Assembly (NCBI GenBank): GCA_907164885.2
Contig: OU015500.1
Span: 54,613,783 to 54,677,782, forward strand
Direction: 5' to 3'
DNA from: Dolomedes plantarius
Taxonomy: Eukaryota > Arthropoda > Arachnida > Araneae > Dolomedidae
DNA: 64,000 nt
Shown: positions 25,266 to 37,359 of the stretch, piece by piece
How positions within the stretch are numbered: position 1 is the first letter of the stretch
Layout: every line of letters starts with the position of its first letter
Position numbers and translations under genes: made by a program
Notes under the pieces: model-generated
Databases searched by the model: none
What the model was told of the DNA's origin: nothing
The model's input: only the letters and a program-made list of their open reading frames with translations

Positions 25266-28200
25266 CTATCCACCTTCCCCTTGTAGGGGGAAGTGTATAT
25301 TCATAAGTTCCTGCATAATATTCTTCATGTACCTTCCACAATAATAATCCGTAAATAATTTACTAGGGGCCCAATCTTGAAAGCCCAAAGGTAGGTTTTT
25401 TCGTGCTTCAGCCCATTTGCTACAATTGTATATACAGTGCTTTATAGTTTGTATATTGCCACACTCACAAAGTTCTGTTTTAGCAAAAAATCTGTTTTGA
25501 TAGACTCCTATACAGCCATTTTCAGTTATTGCTTGATTAACAAGGAAATCTGCCGACAGTCTTTTCATAGAAACTCTAGGGAATACCTCAAATACTTTCC
25601 TTCCTACACTGCTTCTCTCCCAATTTTCTTGCCATATATTTATGTAATAATTCTTAATTTTATTCTTAATCTGTTCTTTAGTTAATTTATAATTTCCTGT
25701 GATTTCATTTAGTGTTGTTGCTTGTTTAGCTGCTGCGTCTACCATCTCATTTTCATTAATGCCACAGTGGGCTTTAACCCAGTGTAAGTTTACTGCTATC
25801 TCATGACTTTCTATTATGTTTTTTATATTTTCAATCCTATCTCCCTTAAAATAATATGCGCATATAGCTTTCAGTGTACTTCTAGAATCACTGTATATGT
25901 CGATTTCCTGTATTCCTTTACTTATAGCATCAGTGATGGCCATGTCAATGGCTTCATCTTCGGCGCTATAGGATGATGCATTATTAGGTAGACGTTTAAG
26001 CTTTGTATGTTCTAAAACATTAAGGTTGTAACGTGTACACGCCGCACCAACCCCTTCGTTGATTTTTGAGCCATCAGTGTAGTATTTAATGTTCGATTTT
26101 GATTCCATGTTATATGTCCATTCATATTTCCTCATTTCACGTACTTTCTTAAGAGATCGGCTTTTTGTTTCGCAATTCTGCGCTTTCAGTACGATGTCTC
26201 CTAATTTTATTTCTGATCCTTTATTGTAGATTTCATAGATATTCTTTTCAATTTTAGCTGTTAAGTCTAATGGTATGCATCCTGATAGAACGTGGAGTGC
26301 ATCCGTCGAAACTGTTCTGTAACATTTAGTTAACATTATTAAGAATGGTCGTTGTATCTGTCTTAATTTTAAATCCATTGTACGTTTACCATTATACCAT
26401 GACTGCACTCCATGCAATAGTATCTTTTCTATAACAGTTAAATATAGCTTTTTGACAATCTCAGGTTTCAAACCCCACGTACTCTTACTGACTCTATTGA
26501 TACTGTGTAAAAATTTGAATGTCTTATCTCTAATATTATTCATATGAAAGTTAAAATTTAGCTTCTCGTCTAAATAAATTCCTAAGTATTTAGTATGGTC
26601 ATTGTATTTGATGTTCTCCCCTTTAAACTTAATCGTGGGTCTCCTTGTAACTTCTCCTTTGTGTGGTATTATTATGTAGTTGGATTTTTCGACACTAAAT
26701 TGTAGTTGGTTTTTATCGGCCCAGCTCGAAAATTTTTCCATTATTGCTCTCGCTATCTCTGTAAATCTATATATAACTTTACTCCTAAGCAGTATTACTA
26801 TATCATCCGCAAATGCCTGTATTTTGTTGTCATCGCCCACATTCTCTAATAGCAACTAATTAATAATTAGTAACCACAGGATTGGCCCAATGGATGAACC
26901 CTGTGGTACGTCAATATTATATTCCCACTCTTGTGCTTCATTTATAATTACAGTACGGTCTTTCAGATAATCCATTATTATTTTCTTAAGTTAGTATCCA
27001 TCTCAGTTTTGCCAAGTTCTTCCTTTATTCTTTTTATTCTAACAGAATTAAATGCATTTTTCACATCCAGAGCAATTAAGCACGTATGGTAGCCATTCTC
27101 TTTGTTTTCTTTAATTTTATCAAAAACACTATTCAATGCTTCTACTACTCCCCTATTCCTCCTAAAGCCAAATTGATTTTCAGACAATAAACTCATACTT
27201 TCATGACGTTCAATCACTCTATTGGAGAGGATTTTATCCAAAACTTCCCCCAAAATGGGGAGTAGACATATCGGTCTGTAAGAACTAGGATTTGAGGAGT
27301 CTTTACCATCTTTGTGTATGTATACCACGCTAGCTTTTTTCCATTTACTAGGGAACTTTCCTTCCTGCCAACATTTATTGTATAACTTACTCAAAAATAG
27401 GCTATCTATATTCCTGATCTGTTGAACTATACTCTGCGTAAATCAGGCTTCAATTCTTATATTACTTTTTCCACTTCAATATTTTTAATTAATTGCTTAT
27501 CCTCAGAATTTACATAATCATAATTTATATGCTCGTCTTCTCGTTGAAAATGATGTGCCGCTAGAATTTTTTTTATTTCTTCTTCTTTATACTTAATATT
27601 TCCTTCATTCTCTTTCAATCCTTCTGCTGTGATTATTTTAGTATTTTTATTCTTTATAAAGGAGTATATATTACCAAACGTATCCTTAATTGTAACTCTT
27701 TGAACGAATTCATTAAATTTATCCCTTTTTGCCTTCAATATTTCTCTTTTATACTTAGCTCTCTCTAATTTATATTTAATTTGTAACTCAAGGCGTTTCT
27801 GATGTTCCATCTCCTTCTGATATAACCTTCTAAGAGCTCTTACCTTACTTCTTATTGTAGTCAAATTAGGATTCCACCAATATGCATTTCTTCGTGGCTT
27901 TCCCCTTTTATATCTACACTTTTTACATAACAAGTCTAAGTCGTAATTTAACTGTGATACGCATTCTGCACTATTTTTATCTATTAATGCTTCCCTCCAT
28001 TTCTCCGTTAATTTCCTGAGTTTAACCTGAAAGTTTATCCATTGGATATTTTTCATATCCCATCTTTTCCTGAAGTAAACTTCCGTCTGTAAATAATCTA
28101 GCGTTATGGTCAAGATAATAGTTTTATGATCTTATGTGTATTATTATCAATTACAGCCCAGTTCTTTATTTATGTTTCACTAAAGTCAAATGTGATAGTC

Positions 28201-28772
28201 AGGTCTATCTACCCAAGTCCAAAAGGACCGCAGTAGGTCGGCAGACTATCCGGTTTATGTATAATACCCTCATACGTAGTAACCATTTCCAATATCATCG
28301 TGCCGCGTAGATCTGTGGGTCTCTGCCCCCAAGTTGTTGATTTAGCATTTAAATCACGCAGTAGTAAGACTTTTTCATCTTTAAATTTTCTTAAAATTTC
28401 TTTGATATAGGTTATGTGAGGTTCTGTTCTATCAATATTTACATTTTGCACTGGCGGTATATACGCCAAAATAACAATAAAATTAAAGTTTAAATATTCA
28501 CACCTAGCCGCCACTACGTTTTCAGTAGCATGTATCTTTACAGTTTTAATTATATTGTTCAGTATATTTACTGCTCTAGCATTTTGTAAAGTGTGAATTA
28601 GGCGAAAATCGCCTGTTAAACCAGCTACTTTTCTTTTTGAAAGGTAGGGTTCATTTCTTGAGACGACGTCCCAATTATGTTCAATGAAGTCTATAGAAAG
28701 TGCCGCTGCTGTATAAGAATTATTTATATTTAGATGCGCCACATTAATACAAGCAGTTGAGGTATTATCCAT
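25266..28772 (-). pseudogene. LINE ORF2 polyprotein (endonuclease, RT, RNase H), broken
   Basis: The start ATG at 28772 is in an ATGGATAA overlap with the end of ORF1. The first block (28772-28209) is the endonuclease: NVAHLNINNS, then RNEPYL where the family has QEPY, and LLRDLNAKSTTWG where it has GDFNAKST.WG. A basic linker follows (28113-27457). The reverse transcriptase lies in 27394-26600, with SYRPICLLP, ALDVKNAFNS (motif A), VPQGSSIGPILW (motif B) and AFADDIVILL (motif C, 26819-26790). RNase H follows at about 26080-25730: YTDGS, AEDEAI, YSDSRS and NENEMVDAAAK, so its acidic residues are kept. The tail CECGNIQTIKHCIYNC is the usual C-terminal motif. An in-frame TAG lies between RT motifs B and C, a frameshift near 26980, and further breaks near 27400-27460 and 28110-28210. 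Confidence 0.93.
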
Positions 28773-29310
28773 AATCAGTTTGCGATTTTATTCGCTCCAC
28801 TTCGGTGCTGTAAAATTGGCACCTCATATCGGTGGGCTTGTGGTCGGTATCTACTTTAATTCTGCTCGTTAAATTTAACCTTTTACAATTTGAACAGCAT
28901 GTGTCATTTGCACAATACTTCATTTCATGACCTTATCTACCACAGTTCTTACAAGTCGGTATTTCTGCTTTACAATATTTTATTGGGTGACCGAATTTCC
29001 AACATCTAAAACAGACTCTTGGTCGTACATAATCCTTGAAATTAAAGCTTTCCCACTCTAATTTACGTCTTTTAAGATTCTTAATTCTCTTATATACTTC
29101 TCCTGTTACACCAATTATCCAATTAGTCCCTCTTTCCATTTTATATTTCGTTATCACTTTGGTTTCTGCGTCTTCCAATTCTTCATTAAATTTTATCAAT
29201 TTTTCAATAAACTCTTTATCTTCATAGTCCTTCTGAACATTGTATATTATTATATTAGGGTTCTTTTTCCTTGGTTTTTCAACTAACTTGGTTGAAAAAC
29301 ATGGTTTTTT
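28765..29310 (-). pseudogene. LINE ORF1 (gag-like, CCHC), 5'-truncated with one stop
   Basis: Nucleic-acid-binding protein of the LINE. It begins within the coding sequence at the truncation point (KPCFSTKLVEKPRKK). An RNA-binding-like central part (NIIIYNVQKDYEDKEF) is followed by a first knuckle CFRCWKFGHPIKYC in C-x2-C-x4-H-x4-C spacing. The second knuckle has the same spacing, but a TAA at 28933-28935 replaces one of its spacer residues. The frame continues past that stop for 55 codons through CANDTCCSNCKR and ends at TAA 28765-28767, overlapping the ORF2 start by 8 nt. Upstream, an open frame continues into pogo-like DNA, which is a chance fusion. Confidence 0.9.
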
Positions 29311-29326
29311 TTCATAAAGGTTGTAA
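29311..29326. repeat. Target-site duplication, right copy
   Basis: TTCATAAAGGTTGTAA, identical to 25110-25125. Confidence 0.96.
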
Positions 29327-29502
29327 ATATTATATGCTTCACAGGTTCTCATTTGATGAGCACGTAACATGACGCTCGCTGCGAAAGCTAGCGGTGAAGT
29401 AACCGAAGGTTGCTCGTAACCCGAAATATAGCTCGTAACTCGAAGCAAAAAACTGCCAAGAAAATGCTCGTATCTCGAAAAACTCGTAAGTCGAGACACC
29501 AC

Positions 29503-29543
<41 letters not shown>

Positions 29544-29544
29544 A

Positions 29545-30613
<1,069 letters not shown>

Positions 30614-32235
30614 TAGCTGAAGTACCCGGCATTGCCCGGGATTTTAACAATATTTGTTAACCAAAATCAACACATTATAAATAACATAGAAAAAGTATAT
30701 GTGAAATGTTATACACATCTCTGAATTCAGGAATTTCAGCCTTTCATCATTGAAGCACTAAAATCTGAAAAGTAAAAATGTCAAATTGTCTAATGTTTGC
30801 TAACCAAAATTAATTTAAGACTAAACACGTATTAAATAACATAGAAAAAAACATGTGAAATCTTATACACATGAATAAAATGAAAACCCAATAAAAAAAT
30901 ATATAAAATTATAATAAACTCCTCAGAATTCAGCTAGATTTAGCCTTTTATCATTTGGGCATAAAAAGAAGCTGAAATTACAGGTTTAGCTGAAATTTCC
31001 AATAGAACCATGATATGACTCTAGCGTTGCCTCTTAAAAAATGAAGTGTTTGATTGAGGGGTGCAAACCATTCAACTCCTCTTCACATTAAACTCCTATA
31101 AACATCCTCTACATATTAAATTCCTTTTCTCTCCATAATAAACTCCTCAGAATTTTGGTAGATTCAGCCTTTCATCATAGTACCACTAAAACCTGAAACA
31201 TCCTCTCCAGAAATATAAATTTATTAATTACAATAATTAAACTCACGCAAATGTATGAATTACATAAGTGTTTTAACCAACATTTGAATAATTCGTAAAT
31301 GAAAAAGCATATGAAAATAAAGATAATAAGAACTTCCGGAATCGAAATTAATTACCCTTAATTTTTAATTAATAAAAAACCAACATAATATGAATAAAAA
31401 CGATAGTTGTTTAAAAGCATATGAAAATAAAGCTATTATAAAGATAATAATAAAAAAAGCATATGAAAATAATGCTCGCGTATGAAGTTAACTTTATGAT
31501 ATAAAGATAGTAATAATAATATAGACCGCGTGCATAAAATATTTAGCTTTTCAAGCGAAATAAATTAATTTTTAGAAAAAAAACTACTTTTAATCGAGAA
31601 ATTAAATACATTGCACAAAATTTTGATTTTACCAACTTTCTACCCTACAATTTACACCGTACTTCTTTGAAGTTGGGTCTTGAAACATCCTCTTTGAAAA
31701 ATTTACACCCTACTTCTGTTAAATAGGGTGTAAATATAAAGTTTTAACAGCGAATTGAATGCCAGTTAAAAATTATTGTTGTTTAAAATCATATGAAAAT
31801 TACGCTATAATAAAGATAAAAAAAGCATAGGTAAATAATGCGTGCGCATGAAGTTAACGTTACGATATAAAGATAGTAATAATAATATATATATATAAAA
31901 CAGTTCCGTAACTAACTGACTGACTGACATACAACGTACAGACCAAACCGCGGGAAATAAAAGGGCTGAAATTTTGCAGGGCGATTCTTCTTATAGTGTA
32001 GGAGTGCACTAAGAAAAATTTTTGAAAAGTTCTTAGATTTTTTTAAAATTAAATTTTTGAGTTGTTTTAGTAACTTTTTTTAAGTTTGCATTTAAAATAA
32101 TAATAATTTGAGGGTTATAAAATTTATATCACGAAAAAGATCATAAAAATTCCTTTAATATGAAATCTTTTTCGAATCTTTACCTCCCTTTTATGATTTT
32201 TGGTGAATTTTTAAAGATTAATTTTTAGAATTTAA

Positions 32236-33691
32236 CCTTTTACATGCCACACTATGATCAAGGAATAAAGTACCATATTTTGCTGCGTAACTTTGCTCGA
32301 TAACTTCCAGGAAGTCGGTCCAACAGGTGTACTCCACTCATTCCTTTATTATATAATTTTATAATGTAAGGTTAAGGAAAATCAACTTTTATTTTAGCTC
32401 GGGCATATCTTTTTGCTCTTCCTAATGGTTCGTGAGTGATAAAATTTGATGTAATAGTTACAATAAAACTATCGTTCCAATGGCACATATAAACTTCTCC
32501 ATCGCATCGGTAATCAAACTCTCCACGTTGAAATTTCGATATTTCTTTTGCTGTTTTAAGAGAACATTGTCCCGTTCTGGAATCTCCCACTGTGCCGATT
32601 GCCTTAAAGCCTTTGTTAGATAAATCTGTCAGCAGACTGTACGATGTAAAAAAAGTTATCGAAAAATATTTTGCGTTTCTCTGGATTGTCAATAAAAGAT
32701 AATTGTTCGGAGACGACTTTTGATCCAAGTGGCAAATTTTCATTTTTCGAACTTTTTCCACCGTAGATAGACATAGCATAAGGATAACCATTTGCTGAGC
32801 AGATCATCCAAACTTTGAAACCAAAGCGAATTGGCTTTCCACGTATGAACACCTTAGCCGAACGATGTCCATAACACGGAACCATGGATTCATCGATACT
32901 CATATTTTCATGAAAAAAATCCAAATTGACGAAAATTTTTTCCAACCTCTATATAAAAGGGAGAAATTTTCCCTAATTTATCGCCTGGTTCCAATTTACT
33001 ATTATAAACAATGTGGAAATACTTTTTTAACATCCGAAATTTATTTCTGAGCATTGTATTGTTAACAATTAGGATATGCAAATCTTCCTGAGAGCTCCAA
33101 TATGTATTTTCATCAGGTACTGAGTGGTAGCCACTAAACAACAGTAATCCAAGAAACTGCCGAATGTCATTTGCGTCGACGCCTAAAGAGTCTCCTTTTT
33201 GTAGGGCATACAGCTTTGTAAGTTCGGCTGAATTTTCTAAGTAATCAGACGGCAGAATCACTGATTGACGGCAGAATCACTGATCACGTGTGATATCACT
33301 GCTTTTGTATATCGTTACATGCCAATGTTCCTTTTTTGGAACATTGCATTTTACGCAGTCTTGAGGAAATATTTCTTGTTATTATTTTAATTTATTTTAT
33401 TAACTCGTTAAACTTGTCCTTTGCAAGTACGATGGGGAAATGTTTGGGTGGATTTGAATTTTTAGGAATTTTATAGAATTTTTTTTTTACGTACTGTAAA
33501 AATTGTGAAAAAAGCTGATTTTTAGAAATTTTTCTACGCTAAAATATTCATATTTAAAAAAAAAAAGTCAAAAAATCAATCATGCCTTCTATAATATACG
33601 GTAATTTTTTCAAACTGACAGATATCACAGTTTACTTTTAAAAAAATATTAAACATGGTGTTCCAAAAAAGAAACATTGGCATGTAAAAGG
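32236..33691 (-). mobile_element. piggyBac element relic with TTAA target duplication
   Basis: Flanked by TTAA at 32232-32235 and 33692-33695. The inverted ends are CCTTTTACATGCCA on the left and the same read inward from the right, at least 14 bp perfect. A second, inner copy of the end sequence (ACATGCCAATGTTCC with TTTTTTGGAACA) lies near 33316-33345, a subterminal repeat of the kind piggyBac elements carry. At 1456 bp it is shorter than autonomous elements (usually over 2.3 kb), in line with loss of both transposase termini. Confidence 0.93.
32270..33261 (-). pseudogene. piggyBac transposase, truncated and frameshifted
   Basis: DDE transposase of the surrounding element. Three overlapping frames join into a typical core: YALQKGDSLGV and QFLGLLLFSGYHS, then MSIDESMVPCYGHRS (first D) and RGKPIRFGFKVW, then IFFDNFF (second D), GTVGDSRTGQC and HWNDSFIVTITSN. 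VDFP is followed by a TAA at 32372-32374 where the family usually has Q. The same frame resumes and reads NKGMSGVHLLDRLPGSYR, where the family has GVDL, so that conserved D is now H. The N-terminal domain and the C-terminal cysteine-rich domain are missing. A short exact duplication, GACGGCAGAATCACTGATT, lies at about 33250-33286. Confidence 0.92.
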
Positions 33692-34699
33692 TTAATTTAT
33701 TAAACGCTGATCACGTGATTTCTTTTTCTGTTACTTTAAATAAATTTATCTTCACATAACAACGAAATAGGCAAAAAAATACATTTTTTCTTGCTAATGC
33801 AGCAGACGATTGGACATTATTAAAAAAAATATTAAAATAATGTAAAAGATATGTTCCTCAAATTGTACTACATTAACTGTACTATATTCTTTAGTATGTC
33901 CTATGAGATTTAATTTGAATATTTTCTTCTACATTATTTTGTCTATAAAAATATCCCTTACGATTTTTTTATTAATATATTTTTTTGTTTTTTTTTACAT
34001 CCATCGTATACATTGATCGCCGTATTTATTATATATATATATATATTGGCATTAATTGCATACAGTGACATTGTATTTAATTTAAATGTACCGTTCGTTT
34101 AGGAACACGTTTAGGAGGTGTTGGCTTATAGAATACTAAAAGTTTAAAATAGTGGCGCCATCTATTGCACATCTGTGAATCGAAAATCGCGTCCTTCAAA
34201 AATTGTTAGTTATCCTAATTGTTAGCAATACAATGCCCAGAAATAAATTATTGATGAATGTTTGTTAATCAAAATAAATTTTAAAACTAAACACAGTATA
34301 AATAACATAGAAAAGATTTAGCCTTTATCAGTGGAGCAAAAAATCCTAGAAAGTAAAACATAAAATATATAAATTTATAATAAACCTACCAAAATCCATT
34401 AAGAAACTAAACACAGTATAAATAACATAGAAAAAAAAGTATACGAAATGTTATACACATTAATAATATGAAAACCAATTAAAAATATATAGAAATGTAT
34501 AATAAACTCCTCAGATTTCAGCTATATTCGGTCTTTCGTCATAAAAAAGCTGAAAAAAAAATAAAATAAAAATAATAATTTAAAAAATAATAAAATAAAA
34601 TAAAGATAATAATTTAAAAAATAATAAAATAAAAGCTGAAATAAAAAGGCCTTCATAAAAAAGCTGAAAATACAGGTTTAGCAAAATTTGCACTATCTC

Positions 34700-34755
34700 G
34701 TACTCGAACCCGAGTCTTACGGGGTACCAAATGAAGCGTTTTAACGACTACGCCA
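34700..34755 (-). repeat. tRNA-like sequence, probable SINE head
   Basis: Read on the minus strand, TGGCGTAGTCGTT (34755-34743) fits an RNA polymerase III A box and GGTTCGAGTAC (34710-34700) a B box, starting 45 bp apart as in a tRNA. CTCG and CGAG flank the B box as a short T-arm stem. No acceptor stem can be closed, so it is not a functional tRNA gene. A weaker plus-strand candidate lies at 34938-35000 (GCCGTAGCGATT, then GATTCGAATTTT). Confidence 0.6.
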
Positions 34756-35391
34756 CGATTATACACAAAATTGGTGAGTAAAGTAAAAAATATACGTAAT
34801 CAGTTTTTTGGAAAATTGCTATGGGTTGGTGAATATACATACATTTATGGAGTAAGAGGAGTTTTAAGTGAGAAATAAGTTAGCAGGATAGAAGCATAGT
34901 CTTTAACTCTTCAATAGACATAAAGACATAAGCTAGGGGGATTGCCGTAGCGATTAAAAAAGATCGTGACACTTAGCGTGGTTGATTCGAATTTTCCATC
35001 GCGTGTGAGAGTGTCAATATGCCGTAGGATCCGATTTATTTTAGAGTATAAAATCTGACTTGAAAGATTATTATTTTCATTTATTATGCTGGTTTAATAT
35101 ATAACTTGAAACTTTTTGATTTTATTTAATTTTATCTTTTCGCTCGCTGTTTGCCCGCTAACCCTAACGTGGACGCCATATTCAGAGGGGTGATTCCACA
35201 AAGTGTAACAGCTTACAAATTGTTGGTTTTTTATTAATTAAAAATCAACGGTAATTAATTTCGATTTTTGAAGTTCTTCAGACCCTCGGCTGTTTTTAAA
35301 CACGTCTGTATGTAAAATTTCACGATCGTTGCTCCTAAACTGTGGATTTCTATACAATTACAGAGATACAAACATTCATTTTTATATATTA

Positions 35392-35392
35392 G

Positions 35393-35452
<60 letters not shown>
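35392..35452. repeat. (TA)n-(GA)n-(TG)n compound microsatellite
   Basis: Adjacent TA, GA and TG runs at the junction between the 5' end of Helentron-like A copy 1 and the next dispersed repeat. Confidence 0.95.
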
Positions 35453-35458
<6 letters not shown>

Positions 35459-35577
35459 ATATATGGGTCTTAATAAGAAGGTTATAATAGGAAAATGTTT
35501 CATTTTTTAAAGATTCTTTCTGTAAATTTCTACCATGAACTTTTTGGACAATATGATTTCGGTATTAGACTGTTGTG
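35453..35577 (+). repeat. Dispersed repeat next to (TG)n, copy 2
   Basis: Partner of 24399-24527. It continues past the point where copy 1 is interrupted (GAGAAATTGACATTAG). Confidence 0.85.
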
Positions 35578-35579
35578 AG

Positions 35580-36165
35580 AAATTGACATTAGATCGACAA
35601 TTACAACACATCTTATAGTTTGCCTCTCATCATATTTTGCTTTTGGTCATAAGACCTTTTATTAAACTATTATACGTTACTGCAGATAAAAAAAATCATG
35701 TTTACGATTACCTGAAAACAAATGTTAAGAAAATTATTTACAAATATGAAGACAATTATCCTGTAAGTTAGAGTACAAAGAACGTAATTTTAGCACTGAC
35801 GATGTCAAGAAAAAAATAATAATAAAAAAAAAAACAGAAGGGATACTAGAAATTTGTTCACCCCGCCAGTATTATAAGCCATTTACCTGTATTATACACG
35901 TAGACATATAATATCCCTTAAGATTCCTATACATGTCCATAGTTCTGTAACAATATTACTGTCATGGGGAATATATTGTAACATGTTAATGATTAACTGA
36001 AATATTAAAACATTCTAATGCCTATGAATACAACTCAACATTACATGTTTCAAAATATGTTTCTCTTTGTTAGCTAAATTATCATGACACCGTTCTATAG
36101 TTATAAAAAATAATTTCATGCTGTAAAAACTGTAGTTACTTTCATATGAATCTAATAAATCCCGA
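35580..36165. other. AT-rich sequence, nothing recognised
   Basis: Spacer before the mariner element. No supported feature. Confidence 0.5.
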
Positions 36166-36169
36166 TATA

Positions 36170-37355
36170 CGAGAGTCAGTCAATAAGTTAGTTGCAAACC
36201 TCCGTAAAACTCTTGGTAAAAGAGATATTTCATTGAAAGTTTGTGGCAATACAGAACATCAGGTGCTGCGGAAGGTGCAGTAGCGGCTTCAACGTGGCAG
36301 TTTTAGTTCGCTTGCTAATCAGTCGCGAATATGTTTCGGCAGCTGCCAGTGGCGTCGAAATTGAAGTGCGTGCATTAATCCGCTTCCTGTGGGCAAAAGG
36401 CTGTGACAGAACTGATATTTATCGGTAGTTATGGTGATAACGCCAAATCGCGCCAAGCTATCGCCAAGTGGTATCTCTCATTAGAGAATGGCCGTACAGA
36501 TATCAAGGATAAATTTCTTCAACTTCGACGACAGATGAGAACGTTGCACCGGTGAATGAACTCACTCTTCAAAGCAGACGTGCCACAGTAAATCGGTAGA
36601 CGAGATCTTCTCGTCTATTGATTGACCAACACAAAGTGCAACGATTTGGAAGTGCTCTAGCATTTTTGGAACGTTATCAACAGGACAGAAATGCTTTTTG
36701 GGACTAAATCGGGACGAGTGACGAAATTTGGGTTCATCATTTCGCACCTGAAATGAAACGCATCATTCTCGAAAGAAATGCCGAACAGTTCCATCCGCAG
36801 GGAAGGGGATGCTGGCGTTGTTTTTCAATAGATAAAGTGTAGTGCATACCGAATTCTTTCCGAAGGGTGCCACAATTAATGCAGCGTCTTATTGTGCAAC
36901 CCTGAAGTGGTTGCGAAAGCTGCTTAAAGATCAACGACCAGATAAGCTTTCAAAAGGCATTCTGCTCTTGCATGACAATGCGAGACCGCATGCTTCGACC
37001 CTAACGAGGGGTCTTTTGAAAAAGTTTAACAACTTACAACTTTTGAAAAAGTTGTAATGGGGAAGTGTGGAATCTTGCGTCATGTGACTTCCGCTTCTTA
37101 GGTCCTATGAAACAAGAATTTGCAACGCGACAATATCACTCGGATAAGGAGACATAAATAGCAACCAAACAATGGTTATATCACATCGGTAGGCATTCTT
37201 CGCTGATGGCATGGAAAAACTGGTCCCACCCTCAACAAATGTTAATATAAAGGAGGTTATTACGTCAAGAAATAGATTATGTATTATACTTTTATGTTAG
37301 TACAACTTTGTTCTGTAATTTCAACGAGTCCAACTAACTTTTTGACTGACCCGTG
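36170..37355 (+). mobile_element. Mariner (DD34D-type) element with both inverted repeats, inactivated
   Basis: 1186 bp flanked by TA at 36168-36169 and 37356-37357. The ends are CGAGAGTCAGTCAATAAGTT and, read inward from the right, CACGGGTCAGTCAAAAAGTT, both followed by AGTTG. Length and organisation are typical of mariner (about 1.2-1.3 kb). The transposase is too broken to act. Confidence 0.93.
36330..37250 (+). pseudogene. Mariner transposase with many frameshifts
   Basis: EIEVRALIRFLWAKGCDRTD (about 36358-36418) is the start of the first helix-turn-helix. After frame changes come YGDNAKSRQAIAKW and ENGRTDIKD, the linker seen in SETMAR-like mariner transposases. The catalytic core is present in pieces: GILLLHDNARPHAST (second D, about 36957-37003) and NLASCDFRFLGPMKQEF (third D, about 37071-37122). 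The region of the first catalytic D is also damaged. Several stops and frameshifts separate these blocks. It would act on the TA-flanked element around it. Confidence 0.88.
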
Positions 37356-37359
37356 TATA

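Larger units (their letters stand above)
25126..29310 (-). mobile_element. R1/I-type LINE (non-LTR retrotransposon), 5'-truncated and inactivated
   Basis: A 4.2-kb insertion on the minus strand. In its own order it has a gag-like ORF1 with CCHC knuckles, then ORF2 with an apurinic-type endonuclease, reverse transcriptase, RNase H and a C-terminal cysteine/histidine motif. RNase H plus CCHC ORF1 points to the R1/I/LOA group. ORF1 lacks its N-terminus because the insertion begins inside it at 29310. The 3' junction at 25126 has no A-tail, which fits members such as R1 better than Jockey-type elements. The 16-bp duplication shows target-primed insertion. Confidence 0.93.
24541..29504 (+). mobile_element. 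Pogo/Tigger-like element copy 2, split by a LINE
   Basis: The left end CAGTGGTGCCTCGACTTACG starts at 24541 and the right end, read inward, is CAGTGGTGTCTCGACTTACG, finishing at 29504. The two halves (24541-25125 and 29327-29504) together match the reverse complement of copy 3, apart from a stretch of about 190 bp that copy 3 has and this one lacks. No transposase is present, so it was a nonautonomous copy of about 0.76 kb before the LINE arrived. The LINE lies at 25126-29310 and is bounded by a 16-bp duplication of element sequence. Confidence 0.92.
31884..34105 (+). mobile_element. Helentron-like element, family B copy 1, with piggyBac insert
   Basis: Starts TATATATAAAACAGTTCCGT and continues with AGGGCTGAAATTTTGCAGGG. 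It is collinear with the copies at 47895 (+) and 53935 (-). The end near 34105 is recognised by TTGCATACAGTGACATTGTA; the terminal hairpin is missing here. The piggyBac relic at 32236-33691 sits at a TTAA that is unoccupied in the other two copies. No coding capacity of its own. Confidence 0.75.

Noticed and set aside
28933..29502. Gag-like frame continuing through MVSRLTSFSRYEHFLGSF as a genuine N-terminus
   Set aside because: That part is encoded by pogo-like element sequence outside the LINE insertion point, so it is a chance in-frame fusion.
34700..34755. Functional tRNA gene
   Set aside because: A and B boxes are present, but no acceptor stem or credible anticodon arm can be formed.
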